Counted from the stretch's first letter, positions 44,383 through 53,014 are shown. The stretch is 64,000 nucleotides of DNA from VRUE01 sp963699225 (GCA_963699225.1 OY969423.1:1488001-1552000); one strand, 5' to 3'. Program-made: numbers and translations. Notes: generated from the letters alone by a model not told the origin.

Positions 44383-45303
44383 TCAGCCGAAGCGGCCGGT
44401 GACGTAGTCGCGCGTGCGCGGGTCCGCCGGATCGCTGAAGATCTTCTCGGTATCGGCGAACTCGATCAGGGTTCCAGCCGGCTCACCCGTGCTCGAGTCG
44501 AGGCCGAAGAAGGCCGTCTCGTCGGCGACCCGCGCAGCCTGCTGCATGTTGTGGGTGACGATCACGATCGTGAAACGCCCCTTGAGGCTGTGCATCAGGT
44601 CCTCGATCGAGGCGGTTGCGATCGGGTCGAGCGCCGAGGCCGGCTCGTCGAGCAGCAGCACGTCGGGCTCGATCGCGATCGCACGGGCGATGCAGAGCCG
44701 CTGCTGCTGGCCGCCGGAAAGCCCCAAGGCACTGTCCTTGAGCCGGTCCTTGACCTCGTCCCAGAGCGCCGCGCCGCGCAGCGCTTTCTCGACCCGCTCG
44801 TCGAGGTCCTGGCGCAGGCCGAGGTTGCGCGGCGCCCAGGCGATGTTGTCGTAGATCGACTTCGGGAACGGGTTGGGCTTCTGGAAGACCATGCCGATCC
44901 GCCGCCGCACCTCGACCTGGTCGACGTTGCTCGCGTAGAGGTCATTCCCGTGGTAGAGAACCTGGCCCTCGAGCCGGAAGGCGGGCACGGTGTCGTTCAT
45001 CCGGTTGAGGCTGCGGATGAAGGTCGACTTGCCGCAGCCGGACGGACCGATCAGGGCGGTTATCCGGCTGCGCGGGACCCGCAGGCTGACGCCGGCGAGC
45101 GCCTTCTTGGCGCCGTAGAAGACCGAGACGTCGTTGACCTCGAAAACGGACTCGACCGCCACCTTTGGGCGGTAGCCATTGATCCGCCCGACGGCGTCAG
45201 GCTCAGACTGAATCCGGACCCGGGAGGGTACGGCCGGCGGCGGAGTGCTCGCATCAGCGGGGCGAGCCTGTTCGGCGAGGAGGGTTTGTTCAGAGGTATT
45301 CAT
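44383..45303 (-). CDS. pstB: Phosphate ABC transporter ATP-binding protein
   Basis: 306 residues, about 50 longer than usual owing to an N-terminal Ala/Pro-rich lead (residues 1-50). Walker A is GPSGCGKST (86-94), the signature is LSGGQQQRLCIARAI, Walker B is DVLLLDEPASALDP and the switch His is in VIVTHNMQQAARVAD. PstB-specific features are SLNRMND after the P-loop and VEVRRRIGMVFQKPNPFP. It powers phosphate uptake with PstC and PstA. The start overlaps pstA by 4 bp. No phoU is seen. Confidence 0.97.
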   Translation of the reverse strand: MNTSEQTLLAEQARPADASTPPPAVPSRVRIQSEPDAVGRINGYRPKVAVESVFEVNDVSVFYGAKKALAGVSLRVPRSRITALIGPSGCGKSTFIRSLNRMNDTVPAFRLEGQVLYHGNDLYASNVDQVEVRRRIGMVFQKPNPFPKSIYDNIAWAPRNLGLRQDLDERVEKALRGAALWDEVKDRLKDSALGLSGGQQQRLCIARAIAIEPDVLLLDEPASALDPIATASIEDLMHSLKGRFTIVIVTHNMQQAARVADETAFFGLDSSTGEPAGTLIEFADTEKIFSDPADPRTRDYVTGRFG

Positions 45304-46175
45304 GAGCTCATCTTTCTGAGGCTGCGGGCGTGCATCGCCCGGGCTCCGAGGCTTGCAAGGAGGATGAGGGCGATCAACACCAACGACATTCCCCAGGCCT
45401 GGGCGATGCCTTCGGGGTTTCCTTCTTCGGACAGCGTGAAGATTCTCACCGGCACGTTCGGTATCGCGTGGCTCATGTCCCAGAGCACTTCTTTGCCGTC
45501 GAACACCGAGGAAACCAGGATCAGCGGCGCGGTCTCTCCGGCGGCGCGGGCCACGGCGAGCACTGTTGCGGTGAGGATCCCGCCGAGCGCACTGGGCAGG
45601 ATCACGGTCAGCACCGTGCGCCAGCGGCTGACTCCAAGCGCGTCCGCGCCTTCGCGCAGGCTGCCGGGCACGAGGAGCAGGACCTCCTGGGCACCACGGG
45701 CGATCAACGGCAGCATGATGATCGCCAGCGCGACTGAGGCGGCAAAGCCGGACTGCTGGCGATGGTCGACGAGCAGGATGAAAATGAAGACACCGATGAT
45801 GATCGAGGGCAGGCCGTTGATCAGGTCCAGGGTCAGCTTGCTGAGGCGGACCATGCGCGGGCTGGCGAACTCCGTCAGAAAGAGCGCTGCCAGAACCCCC
45901 AGCGGCATCGCAATGACCGTCGCCACAGCAACGATCAGAGCGGTGCCGACCAGCTCAGGCGCGATCCCGGTTGGCGCCGCGGTGACGAGGAATTCGAAGC
46001 TAAGGGCACTGGCACCGTGGACCAGCACCGTGTAGATGACTATTGCCAGCACTCCGACGGCGAACAGGGCGGCCGCGGTCGCACCGAACTCCGTGAGTCG
46101 ACTGAACGCTCGGCGCCGACGCAGGTTGCCGCTTGCGGTTAGCGGCGCGGCAGGATCAAAGGCTGCGTCGGTCAT
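45300..46175 (-). CDS. pstA: Phosphate ABC transporter permease PstA
   Basis: 291 residues, about six membrane helices. The start overlaps pstC by 4 bp. The ABC permease cytoplasmic loop that docks on PstB is EVLLLVPGSLREGADALGVSRWRTVLTVILPSALGGILT, and GLPSIIIGVFIFILLVD is a PstA signature. It forms the channel for orthophosphate together with PstC. The arrangement pstC-pstA-pstB, all overlapping, indicates one transcript with coupled translation. Confidence 0.96.
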   Translation of the reverse strand: MTDAAFDPAAPLTASGNLRRRRAFSRLTEFGATAAALFAVGVLAIVIYTVLVHGASALSFEFLVTAAPTGIAPELVGTALIVAVATVIAMPLGVLAALFLTEFASPRMVRLSKLTLDLINGLPSIIIGVFIFILLVDHRQQSGFAASVALAIIMLPLIARGAQEVLLLVPGSLREGADALGVSRWRTVLTVILPSALGGILTATVLAVARAAGETAPLILVSSVFDGKEVLWDMSHAIPNVPVRIFTLSEEGNPEGIAQAWGMSLVLIALILLASLGARAMHARSLRKMSS

Positions 46176-47167
46176 TTCGTCGCCATTCGCCGATAGTCAA
46201 AGCGAGAGCCGATCCACTGCGCACACAGGTTGGAGATCAGCCCGATCACGAGCAGAATCACTCCGAGGTAGAACAGCGCGGCTTTGTGCATTTCCGTGAT
46301 CGCGCCCGGCAGCTGACTGGCGATCCGCGAGGCGAGTGTGTCGCCGGTCTGGAACAGAGAAGCATTGATCGCCGCACCGGCGCCAATCACCTGCGTGACC
46401 GCGATCGCCTCACCCAGCGCCCGCCCGAGACCGAGCAGCGAGGCCGCTACGACGCCCGAGGCGGTCGACGGCAGAACCACCCCGCGCACCACCTCCCACC
46501 GCGTTGCCCCCAGTGCGCTTGCGCCATCCTGCACGTCTCGCGGGACGGCGAGGAAGAGGTCGCGCGAGATCGAGGCGATGATCGGGATCACCATGATCGT
46601 CAGGATCAGGCTCGCCGTGAAAACGCTGGCGCCGGTGGTCTGCGGGGCGCCGAAGATCGGAATGAAGCCGAGCGTGTCGTGCAACCAGGGCTCAAGGGTC
46701 CCTTGCACGAACGGGGCCAGGATCAGGATGCCCCAGAAGCCGAGGATGACACTGGGGATCGCCGCCAGCATCTCGACCAGCGGGCCGATCACCCCCCGCA
46801 CCCCGGCCGGCGCCAACAAACTCAGATAGAGCCCAATCGAGATCGCGATCGGAGCCCCGATCGCCAGCGCGGCGAAGGAGCTGACGATCGTGCCGAAGAG
46901 CAGCGAGCCGGCACCGAAGACGCCGAAGTTGGGCTGCCAGGTCGTTTCGACAAGGAAGCCGAGGCCAAAAGCCGAGATCGCCGGCTCCGCCCCGACAACC
47001 ACCTGGTAGCCGATCGCCAGAATCAACACCAGGCCGAGCAGCGCGGCGAAGGCGCAGACGCCGAAGAGCAAGCCATCGGCGAGCCGGTCGAACTGCTTGC
47101 GGCGCTGTCCTGAACGGGCCCGTTGGGCGACCTGCGAGGGCCCTGTCGCACTGGTGGCGGCGCTCAT
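46172..47167 (-). CDS. pstC: Phosphate ABC transporter permease PstC
   Basis: 331 residues from ATG 47167. The first cytoplasmic stretch is followed by about six membrane helices. Landmarks are AIPSVILGFWGILIL and the docking loop LFLAVPRDVQDGASALGATRWEVVRGVVLPSTASGVVAASLLGLGRALGEAIAV. It is the first gene of the minus-strand pst operon, and its start is 265 bp from that of pstS on the opposite strand. The shared gap must hold both promoters. Confidence 0.96.
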   Translation of the reverse strand: MSAATSATGPSQVAQRARSGQRRKQFDRLADGLLFGVCAFAALLGLVLILAIGYQVVVGAEPAISAFGLGFLVETTWQPNFGVFGAGSLLFGTIVSSFAALAIGAPIAISIGLYLSLLAPAGVRGVIGPLVEMLAAIPSVILGFWGILILAPFVQGTLEPWLHDTLGFIPIFGAPQTTGASVFTASLILTIMVIPIIASISRDLFLAVPRDVQDGASALGATRWEVVRGVVLPSTASGVVAASLLGLGRALGEAIAVTQVIGAGAAINASLFQTGDTLASRIASQLPGAITEMHKAALFYLGVILLVIGLISNLCAQWIGSRFDYRRMATK

Positions 47168-47219
47168 CGCGCGCAGGGTAGAACAGTTCCAAGCCGTTTC
47201 CCACCCGGCCCGGTCAAAT

Positions 47220-47237
47220 TTTCACAGAATTGACACA
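47220..47237. promoter_or_regulatory. Possible PHO box in the pstC/pstS divergent region
   Basis: TTTCACA-GAAT-TGACACA shows two 7-nt direct-repeat units at 11-nt spacing, the layout of PhoB/PhoP boxes, within an AT-rich 265-bp gap otherwise free of genes. Further TTTCAACA and GTTACAAC words follow downstream. The sequence departs from the Streptomyces GTTCACC consensus, so confidence is low. Confidence 0.4.
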
Positions 47238-47432
47238 TCTCGAAATCTCGACCAAGGAGGCCTGGTTAACCACATTTCAACAACATGGCGTCTGTTACAA
47301 CTTTTAAACACCCTTCTTTTCACACGATTGAAACATATGTGCTTTCCGGTGGGACCATCCTGCGATTCGCCAGGGGACGTTCTACGGCCTGTGGCAAGTG
47401 ACGTAAATGATCACAAGCCGAAAGGATTCCCT

Positions 47433-48455
47433 TTGATTCGCAACAGGTTGTTTGGTTTCCTCATCGCGACAGTCGGGGCGGTTGGATGCATGACGACCCT
47501 CTCGACCGCCGCCGCTTCCGCAAACCTCACCGGCGCCGGCTCAACGCTGGTCGCCCCGCTGGAGGCCAACTGGGCCAACGGCTTCGAAGCCGCCGGCCAC
47601 GGCGGCGTCAAAGTGACCTATGGCGCGGTCGGCTCGGGCGCGGGCATCGCACAGATCACGGCCCGGACCGTTGACTTCGGCGCTTCCGACGCACCGCTCA
47701 CCCCCGAACAGGCCGGTGCCTGCAACGGCTGCGTTCAGATCCCCTGGGCCCTCAGCGCCACCGGCCTCGGTTTCAGCATTCCCGGCGTCAAGAAACTGAA
47801 CCTCACCGGGCCGATCCTCGCCGGCATCTACTTCGGCAAGATCACCAACTGGAACGACCCCAAGATCAAGAAAATCAACCCGAAAGCCAAGCTGCCCAAC
47901 CTGGCGATTACTCCGGTGTTCCGCAGCGACGGCTCAGGTGACACCTACGCCTTCACCAACTACCTCTCCAAGGTCAGCAAGTCCTGGAAGAACGAAGTTG
48001 GCTACGCGACCTCCGTAGGGTTCACCCACGGCGTCGGCGCCAAAGGCAACTCCGGCGTCACCAACACCGTCGCCACCACGGCGGGTGCGATCGGCTACAT
48101 CTCCGCCTCCTACCTGATCGCGGCGGGCCTGCCTGTCGTGGCGGTCAAGAATGAAGCCGGTAACTACGAGCTGCCGAACCTGAAAAACATCGAAAACGCT
48201 GCTGCGATGGTGAAGAAGGTTCCGCCGAGCAACGAACTTCACATCGTTAACCCGCCAAAAAAATTCGCGGAAGCGTATCCGATCTCAACGTTCACCTACG
48301 CGATCGTTCCCCACGACGGTCCGCAGAAGACCCTGGTAGGCCAGTTCGTCAGCTATGCGATCACCGTGGGCAAGAAATACGGTCCGGCGCTCGACTTCGC
48401 GCCGCTGCCGAAGGTCGTAGTTACGGCCGCCAAAGCATCGATCGCGTCTCTCTAA
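47433..48455 (+). CDS. pstS: Phosphate-binding protein PstS
   Basis: 340 residues from a TTG at 47433 with AAAGGA seven nt upstream; no ATG gives a proper leader. The signal peptide is IRNRLFGFLIATVGAVGCMTTLSTAAASA. A Cys lies within it, but the context AVGCM is not a strict lipobox at the usual cleavage position. The mature part has the PstS motifs GAGSTLVAPL, GAVGSGAGIAQI, DFGASDAPLT, and FRSDGSGDTYAFTNYL for phosphate contact. It captures phosphate outside the cell for PstCAB. It is divergent from pstCAB, unlike the usual single pstSCAB operon. Confidence 0.95.
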   Translation: MIRNRLFGFLIATVGAVGCMTTLSTAAASANLTGAGSTLVAPLEANWANGFEAAGHGGVKVTYGAVGSGAGIAQITARTVDFGASDAPLTPEQAGACNGCVQIPWALSATGLGFSIPGVKKLNLTGPILAGIYFGKITNWNDPKIKKINPKAKLPNLAITPVFRSDGSGDTYAFTNYLSKVSKSWKNEVGYATSVGFTHGVGAKGNSGVTNTVATTAGAIGYISASYLIAAGLPVVAVKNEAGNYELPNLKNIENAAAMVKKVPPSNELHIVNPPKKFAEAYPISTFTYAIVPHDGPQKTLVGQFVSYAITVGKKYGPALDFAPLPKVVVTAAKASIASL

Positions 48456-48491
48456 GAGAGGGCACGCAACGGCGCTGACGCCGCGATCACT

Positions 48492-48526
48492 AAACCGGTG
48501 CCGGGAGCAGATCCCGGTGCCGGTTT
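48492..48526 (+). terminator. Rho-independent terminator of pstS
   Basis: AAACCGG-TG-CCGGGA and TCCCGG-TG-CCGGTTT pair with a central 2x2 mismatch and a short loop, followed by a T run. It lies 36 bp after the pstS stop. Confidence 0.85.
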
Positions 48527-48539
48527 TTTAAATGCCTTG

Positions 48540-49379
48540 CTAGGCGAAGGCCTGAGCGGCGCGCCGGCGGAGATCGGCGTTGAGCATCCCGGTGACCTCG
48601 CTAGGCCTGTCGCCAGCCGAGGGGATCGCGTCGCCGATCAGGCCGCTGGCGCGGAAGCCGAAGAGCGGCGCGTCGACGCCGAGGTCGCGTATTTGGCGAA
48701 CCAGCTTGACCGCGCTGGCGGTGTCGGCGCGGGGGCCGCAAAGCACAATCGCGGTCGCGTCCAGAGCGCGCAGGGCGCGCTCGAGCCGCTCATCGCCAAG
48801 CTCGTTGGAGAGCATCAGCACGCGGAAGCCGGCCCGGCGCAGGGTCAGGTCGAGCGCCTGCGCGTGGACCGCCTCGGCATCGGAGCCGCGGCTGGAATCG
48901 AGCAGCAGGATGCCGGCCGGCCGCGAGGCGGCGGAGGCGAGGCGGCGGGCGCCGTGCAGCCAACCGGTCGCCCAGCGCGAGGCGAACTCGAGCTCGGCCT
49001 CGCGGTCCGGGTCGACGGCGAGGCGGTCGATTGCCGGCAGCAGCAGCTCCTCCACGGTGCGCTCCAGCGGGCGCAGCGCCAGGCTCTCCTCGACCGCGCG
49101 GTCGGCGGCGTCCTCGTCGAAGCTCTGCAGGGCGGCGAGCAGACTGTCGTCGCTGGCCGGCGCCGACTGGCGCTGGCGCGTCAGCTCGATCGCCGAAGAG
49201 ATGTTGCCGGTCTGGGCGAGCGCGTCGCGCAGGGTCTGCAGCTCGACCAGCTCGTAGTTGCGATGGTTGCCGACGGTGCGCTTGGGCGTCGGGAAGCCGT
49301 AGCGGCGCTCCCAGCTACGCAAGGTATTGGGACTGACCCCAAGAACTTCGGCGGCGGCGTTTGTTCGTATTCCAGGCAT
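48540..49379 (-). CDS. MerR-type regulator with B12-binding-like C-terminal domain
   Basis: 279 residues from ATG 49379. The MerR helix-turn-helix is complete: AAAEVLGVSPNTLRSWERRYGFPTPKRTVGNHRNY. Residues ~85-160 are the helical cap expected before a cobalamin domain, and ~170-279 form a Rossmann-like domain (AGILLLDSSRGSDAEAVHAQALDLTLRRAGFRVLMLS). In CarH/LitR photoreceptors the loop is E/DxHxxG; here it reads DSSRGS, without the His that ligates cobalt. It therefore probably senses something else or acts by protein contact. A palindrome at 49452 is a candidate operator. Confidence 0.85.
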   Translation of the reverse strand: MPGIRTNAAAEVLGVSPNTLRSWERRYGFPTPKRTVGNHRNYELVELQTLRDALAQTGNISSAIELTRQRQSAPASDDSLLAALQSFDEDAADRAVEESLALRPLERTVEELLLPAIDRLAVDPDREAELEFASRWATGWLHGARRLASAASRPAGILLLDSSRGSDAEAVHAQALDLTLRRAGFRVLMLSNELGDERLERALRALDATAIVLCGPRADTASAVKLVRQIRDLGVDAPLFGFRASGLIGDAIPSAGDRPSEVTGMLNADLRRRAAQAFA

Positions 49380-49451
49380 TAGGCGATCCTCGGGGCTATT
49401 CCCCGGGTATCGGCATCCTCCCACCGAAAATCCAGGTTTACGCAAGTTATG

Positions 49452-49472
49452 GACAGATTTGCGAAATCTGTC
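49452..49472. promoter_or_regulatory. Perfect 9+3+9 palindrome upstream of the MerR gene
   Basis: GACAGATTT-GCG-AAATCTGTC, about 75-95 bp above the MerR start and touching the stop codon of the upstream GGDEF-like gene. Size and symmetry suit a MerR operator; it could instead be the end-hairpin of the upstream gene. Confidence 0.5.
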
Positions 49473-50115
49473 AGCGATCTTGCAAGGAGCCGACGCCGAC
49501 CGGCTGGCCCACTGCACGGGCTCGCCACATCGCCTCGTCGGCCTTGCGCAGCAGCTCCTCGGCGTCGTTGCCGTGCTCCGGGCAGGCAACGACGCCGGCC
49601 GAGATGGAGATCTTCAGCCCCCCCGCGGCCTCGAGTTCGTCGAGCATGCGCAACAGGCGCTCGGACATCTGCACTCCCCCGACCGTCGACTGGTTGGGGG
49701 CCAACACGCAGAGCCCGTTCTCCTCGAGCCGGAAGGCCTCGTCGACCAAGCGGACACTGTCGCGCAGGCCAGCACCGACGACAGCGAGAATTGTCTCCTT
49801 GTCGTCATCGTCACGGGCACCGGGGCCGTCGACGTCGAAGACGACGAGGCTGAAGGGGTGGTCGTAGCGCTTGTTCTCTTCAATCAGCTGGTCGAGGCGA
49901 CGGCGCATGTGGCCGGGCTCGAAGAGACTCGTGTGGGCCTTGACCTCCGCCGGCGCTGGGGCCTGTTGCTCTCGCACGGCGGCGACCGCGGTGGCGGTAA
50001 CCGAACCAAACTCCTCGGCTAGTCTCTGCGCGGCTTCTACGAAAGCCTCACGCGCGACCTGCCCAATCGGCGAATCCCCGCTTCCCGCGTCCCTTGTCGG
50101 AGTTTCCGTCGCCAC
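49471..50115 (-). CDS. Degenerate GGDEF-domain protein
   Basis: 214 residues, GTG start. The N-terminal 70 residues are an unrecognised helical part. From about residue 70 the fold is that of a diguanylate cyclase: MRRRLDQLIEENKRYDHPFSLVVFDVDG, then ETILAVVGAGLRDSVRLVDEAFRLEENGLCVLAP and LKISISAGVVACPEHGNDAEELLRKADEAMWRARAVG. The position of the GG[D/E]EF signature reads EENGL, so c-di-GMP synthesis is not expected. It may bind nucleotide or act as a scaffold. It lies 91 bp upstream of the MerR gene in the same direction. Confidence 0.8.
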   Translation of the reverse strand: MATETPTRDAGSGDSPIGQVAREAFVEAAQRLAEEFGSVTATAVAAVREQQAPAPAEVKAHTSLFEPGHMRRRLDQLIEENKRYDHPFSLVVFDVDGPGARDDDDKETILAVVGAGLRDSVRLVDEAFRLEENGLCVLAPNQSTVGGVQMSERLLRMLDELEAAGGLKISISAGVVACPEHGNDAEELLRKADEAMWRARAVGQPVGVGSLQDR

Positions 50116-50192
50116 TCGAAGACCTTCTCGAAAGCAACGGACGCCAGGACCGCGAAATCTCGCTATTTGCGCACCGATAGATGTCTAGTTAG

Positions 50193-50236
50193 TTCGTCCG
50201 CGACCGCAATCTTTTGTCACGGTCCGAACGGACGAA
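50193..50236. terminator. Nested hairpin downstream of recR
   Basis: TTCGTCCG/CGGACGAA (outer, 50193/50229) encloses GACCG/CGGTC (inner, 50202/50220). It lies 13 bp beyond the recR stop and about 80 bp above the GGDEF-like start. No T run. Confidence 0.45.
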
Positions 50237-50248
50237 AATTGAGCCCCT

Positions 50249-50851
50249 CTAGTCGAGGCTGCGGCGACCGGCGAAAGCCTTGCCCAGCGTCACCTCGTCA
50301 GCATGCTCGAGATCGGCGCCGACTGGCAGACCGCTGGCGAGACGGGTAACCGAGACCTGGTCGCGCAGGCGCTCGGCGATGTGCAGCGCCGTGGCCTCGC
50401 CGGTGGTCGTCGGGTTGGTGGCGAGGACGACCTCCTGGACCCCGCCGTTCGCGACCCGGCGCAGCAGCTCGGCGATCTTCAGGTCCTCGGCATCGATCCC
50501 GTCGATCGGCGAGAGGGCGCCGCCGAGCACGTGGTAGAGGCCGCGGTACTCGTGGGTGCGCTCGATCGGGATCACGTCGGCCGGCTCCTCGACCACGCAG
50601 ATCGTCGTGCGGTCGCGATTGGGGTCGGTGCAGATCCGGCAGCGCGGACCCTCGGCGAGGTTGAAGCACTCCTCGCAGAGCCCGACCTTCTCCTTCACCT
50701 CGGTGATCGCCGCTGACAGCGCCGCCGCCTCTTCGTCGGGGGCGCGCAGGATGTGGAAGGCGAGGCGCTGCGCCGTGCGCTGGCCGATTCCCGGCAGCCG
50801 CGAAAGCTCGGCAACGAGACGCGCCAGTGGCGCCGGACCCTCGGCGCTCAC
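50249..50851 (-). CDS. recR: Recombination mediator RecR
   Basis: 200 residues, GTG start overlapping ybaB by 4 bp. The N-terminal helix-hairpin-helix is LVAELSRLPGIGQRTAQRLAFHIL. The four-Cys zinc finger is CEECFNLAEGPRCRIC. The Toprim domain has ICVVEEPADVIPIERT and GLYHVLGGALSPIDGI. The Walker-like end GEATALHIAERL and VTRLASGLPVGADLEHADEVTLGKAF complete the family. It loads RecA with RecO/RecF at gaps. It is the last gene of the dnaX-ybaB-recR operon. Confidence 0.97.
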   Translation of the reverse strand: MSAEGPAPLARLVAELSRLPGIGQRTAQRLAFHILRAPDEEAAALSAAITEVKEKVGLCEECFNLAEGPRCRICTDPNRDRTTICVVEEPADVIPIERTHEYRGLYHVLGGALSPIDGIDAEDLKIAELLRRVANGGVQEVVLATNPTTTGEATALHIAERLRDQVSVTRLASGLPVGADLEHADEVTLGKAFAGRRSLD

Positions 50852-51180
50852 ATTCCGGGGAGGCCGCCGAGGCCGCCCGTGATCCCGCCCATTTTCGACT
50901 CGGCCAGCTGCTGGGCCGCGCGCAGGCCCTCGTTGACCGCCGCCTGCACCATCTCGGCGAGCATCTCGGCGTCCTCGGGATCGATCGCCTCCGGGTCGAT
51001 GACGATCTCGCGCAGGGTCAGGTCGCCGCCCATCTTGACTTTGACCATGCCGCCGCCGGCGCTGGCCTCGACCACCTCATCCTTGAGCGACTCCTGCGCC
51101 TGCAGCATCTCGTCCTGCATCTTCTGCGCCTGCTTCATCAGCGCATTGACGTCGAAACCACCGGGTCCACCCCTAGCCAT
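50848..51180 (-). CDS. ybaB: YbaB/EbfC nucleoid-associated DNA-binding protein
   Basis: 110 residues. The family core is MKQAQKMQDEMLQAQESLKDEVVEASAGGGMVKVKMGGDLTLREIVIDPEAIDPEDAEMLAEMVQAAVNEGLRAA. It forms a small dimer that binds DNA and is found between dnaX and recR in many bacteria. The ATG shares a base with the dnaX stop (TGATG), so translation is coupled. Its Gly/Met-rich end GGITGGLGGLPGM is typical. Confidence 0.95.
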   Translation of the reverse strand: MARGGPGGFDVNALMKQAQKMQDEMLQAQESLKDEVVEASAGGGMVKVKMGGDLTLREIVIDPEAIDPEDAEMLAEMVQAAVNEGLRAAQQLAESKMGGITGGLGGLPGM

Positions 51181-52907
51181 CAGCCGACCTCCTCAGCATC
51201 GAACTCGCTCTTCAGCTTCTCCACCAGCGCATCGTGATCGATCCCGCGGTCGGAGTCCTGCGACTCCTCCGCGGGCGCGGCCGGCTCGTCCTCGAGCAGC
51301 ACGTACGTGGGGCGCAGCCTCTCCCCCAGCACGTCCTCGATCACGTCCGCCATCAGCTCCCGCTTCTCCGGCGTCTCCGCCTTGCGCTTGTTGAAGGTGA
51401 GCTCGGCTGGGAACCCGACCTTGAGGCCCTCCTCAGTGTCGAGTGAGACGGGGCGAGCCCCGTCGAAGGTCGCAGCCAACGCTGGACTCGTCTCGCGAAG
51501 CTTGTCCAAGACGGCGGGCCAGGTGTTGACGATCTGAGCGAGATCCAACTGGCCTGCGGGTCCTGCGGGAGAGCTCTCCTCTTCAGACGGCTCAGTCTCG
51601 GCGTCTCTGAAGCTCTCCTCCGGCTCAGTCTCAGAGCTGCTCGCCGACGCCTCGAGCGTGGGCTCGTCAACCGAAGAGGTCTCTGCCGCGGGTGGCGCCG
51701 TAGGTGGGGGGTCCCCTGCGGCGACAGGACCCGCGGCCCGAGGTGTACTCGTCCCTTGCTCGAGTCTCTCGATGCGTCTGAGCAATCCCTCAGTAGATGG
51801 ATCAAGGTCCGGTCGGGCGGCCTTCAGCAGCGCGATCTCGACGGCCATGCGCGCGTCGTCTCCCTCGCGCACCGAGGTCAGTGCGTTCGCCAGCTCGTCG
51901 ATCGTTCGGACCAGAGTCGCTGCGCCGATTGCGTTGGCCTGCGCTGACAGTCGCTCGGCATCAGTCGCCGTCACCACGAAGGTGTTCGGCACCTCGCCGA
52001 CGGTCTGGGTAACCAGTAGGTGGCGCAGGTGGGCCAGCAGGTCGCGGGCGAACTGGGCGGGGTCGCGGCCGGAGCGGGCCATCTTCTCGACTCCGAGCAG
52101 GACGCCCTTGGGGTCCTGGGCGATGACGGCGTCGACGGCGTCGAAGAGCAGCTCGGCGTCAGCCGCCCCGAGCAGCTCGAGCACGTCTTCGAGCTTGACC
52201 TGGTTGCCGCCGAAAGCGACCAGCTGGTCGAGGGTGCCAAGCGCGTCGCGGAAGCTGCCCGAGGCCGAACGGGCGATCATCGCTACGGCTGCGTCCTCGG
52301 CCTCGATCTGCTCGGCCGCGGCGACGCGGGTCAGCACCTCGGAGATCTGCTCCAGCGAGGGGCGCTGGAAGTCGAAGCGCTGGCAGCGGTCGGCGATCGT
52401 CGGCATCACCTTGTGCGCCTCGGTGGTGGCGAGGACGAAGACGGTGTTGGGCGGCGGCTCCTCGAGCGTCTTGAGGAAGGCGTTCCAGGCCTCCTTGGTC
52501 AGCATGTGCGCCTCGTCGAGGATGTAGACCTTCCAGCGGCCGCCGGTGGGCGCGTAGGCGACGCGCTCGCGCAGGTCGCGCACATCGTCGACCGAGCGGT
52601 TGGAGGCGGCGTCCATCTCGATCACGTCGATCGAGGAGCCGGAAGCGATCGTGGTGCACGATTCGCATTCCCCGCAGGGCGTCACGGTCGGCCCGCCGCG
52701 CTCGCAATTGAGCGAGCGGGCGAGGATCTTTGCCATCGAGGTCTTGCCGGTACCGCGCGAGCCGACGAAGAGATAGGCGTGGTGGACCTTGCCCTGCTCG
52801 ACCGCGTTGCGCAGGGTGCGCACGACGTGCTGCTGGCCGACCACCTCGTCAAACGAACCGGGGCGGTGGCGGCGGTAGAGAGAGATCGAGTCGCTGGACG
52901 GCGGCAC
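51180..52907 (-). CDS. dnaX: DNA polymerase III subunit gamma/tau
   Basis: 575 residues, GTG start. It loads the beta clamp. Walker A is GSRGTGKTS (49-57). The zinc site is C68, C78, C81, C84. Walker B is DEAH (131-134), and the SRC-like arginine finger region is ADRCQRFDF. Residues ~225-370 are domain III. Beyond ~380 is a Pro/Glu/Ser-rich linker and a tau-like C-terminus (LDLAQIVNTWPAVLDKLRETSPALAATFDGARPV). I saw no obvious slippery A run for a gamma frameshift. The stop overlaps ybaB. Confidence 0.96.
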   Translation of the reverse strand: MPPSSDSISLYRRHRPGSFDEVVGQQHVVRTLRNAVEQGKVHHAYLFVGSRGTGKTSMAKILARSLNCERGGPTVTPCGECESCTTIASGSSIDVIEMDAASNRSVDDVRDLRERVAYAPTGGRWKVYILDEAHMLTKEAWNAFLKTLEEPPPNTVFVLATTEAHKVMPTIADRCQRFDFQRPSLEQISEVLTRVAAAEQIEAEDAAVAMIARSASGSFRDALGTLDQLVAFGGNQVKLEDVLELLGAADAELLFDAVDAVIAQDPKGVLLGVEKMARSGRDPAQFARDLLAHLRHLLVTQTVGEVPNTFVVTATDAERLSAQANAIGAATLVRTIDELANALTSVREGDDARMAVEIALLKAARPDLDPSTEGLLRRIERLEQGTSTPRAAGPVAAGDPPPTAPPAAETSSVDEPTLEASASSSETEPEESFRDAETEPSEEESSPAGPAGQLDLAQIVNTWPAVLDKLRETSPALAATFDGARPVSLDTEEGLKVGFPAELTFNKRKAETPEKRELMADVIEDVLGERLRPTYVLLEDEPAAPAEESQDSDRGIDHDALVEKLKSEFDAEEVG

Positions 52908-52940
52908 TGTGGCCAGTGTATCCGCGCCGCCTGGTCGCCC

Positions 52941-52979
52941 ATGGCGCCTTAGTGGCTATATGCGCCACTAAGGCGCCAT
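52941..52979. promoter_or_regulatory. 16-bp perfect inverted repeat between divergent dnaX and membrane-protein genes
   Basis: ATGGCGCCTTAGTGGC (52941-52956) and its exact complement (52964-52979) flank a 7-nt TATATGC loop. It is centred in the 107-bp gap between two divergent starts, where a terminator is not needed, so an operator or structured 5' leader is likelier. Confidence 0.65.
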
Positions 52980-53014
52980 TGCCAGGCTTGGAGTTGCATC
53001 TGTAGGTTGCGCCG

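Noticed and set aside
51180..52907. Programmed frameshift producing a separate gamma subunit of DnaX
   Set aside because: No A-rich slippery run with a following hairpin was identified.
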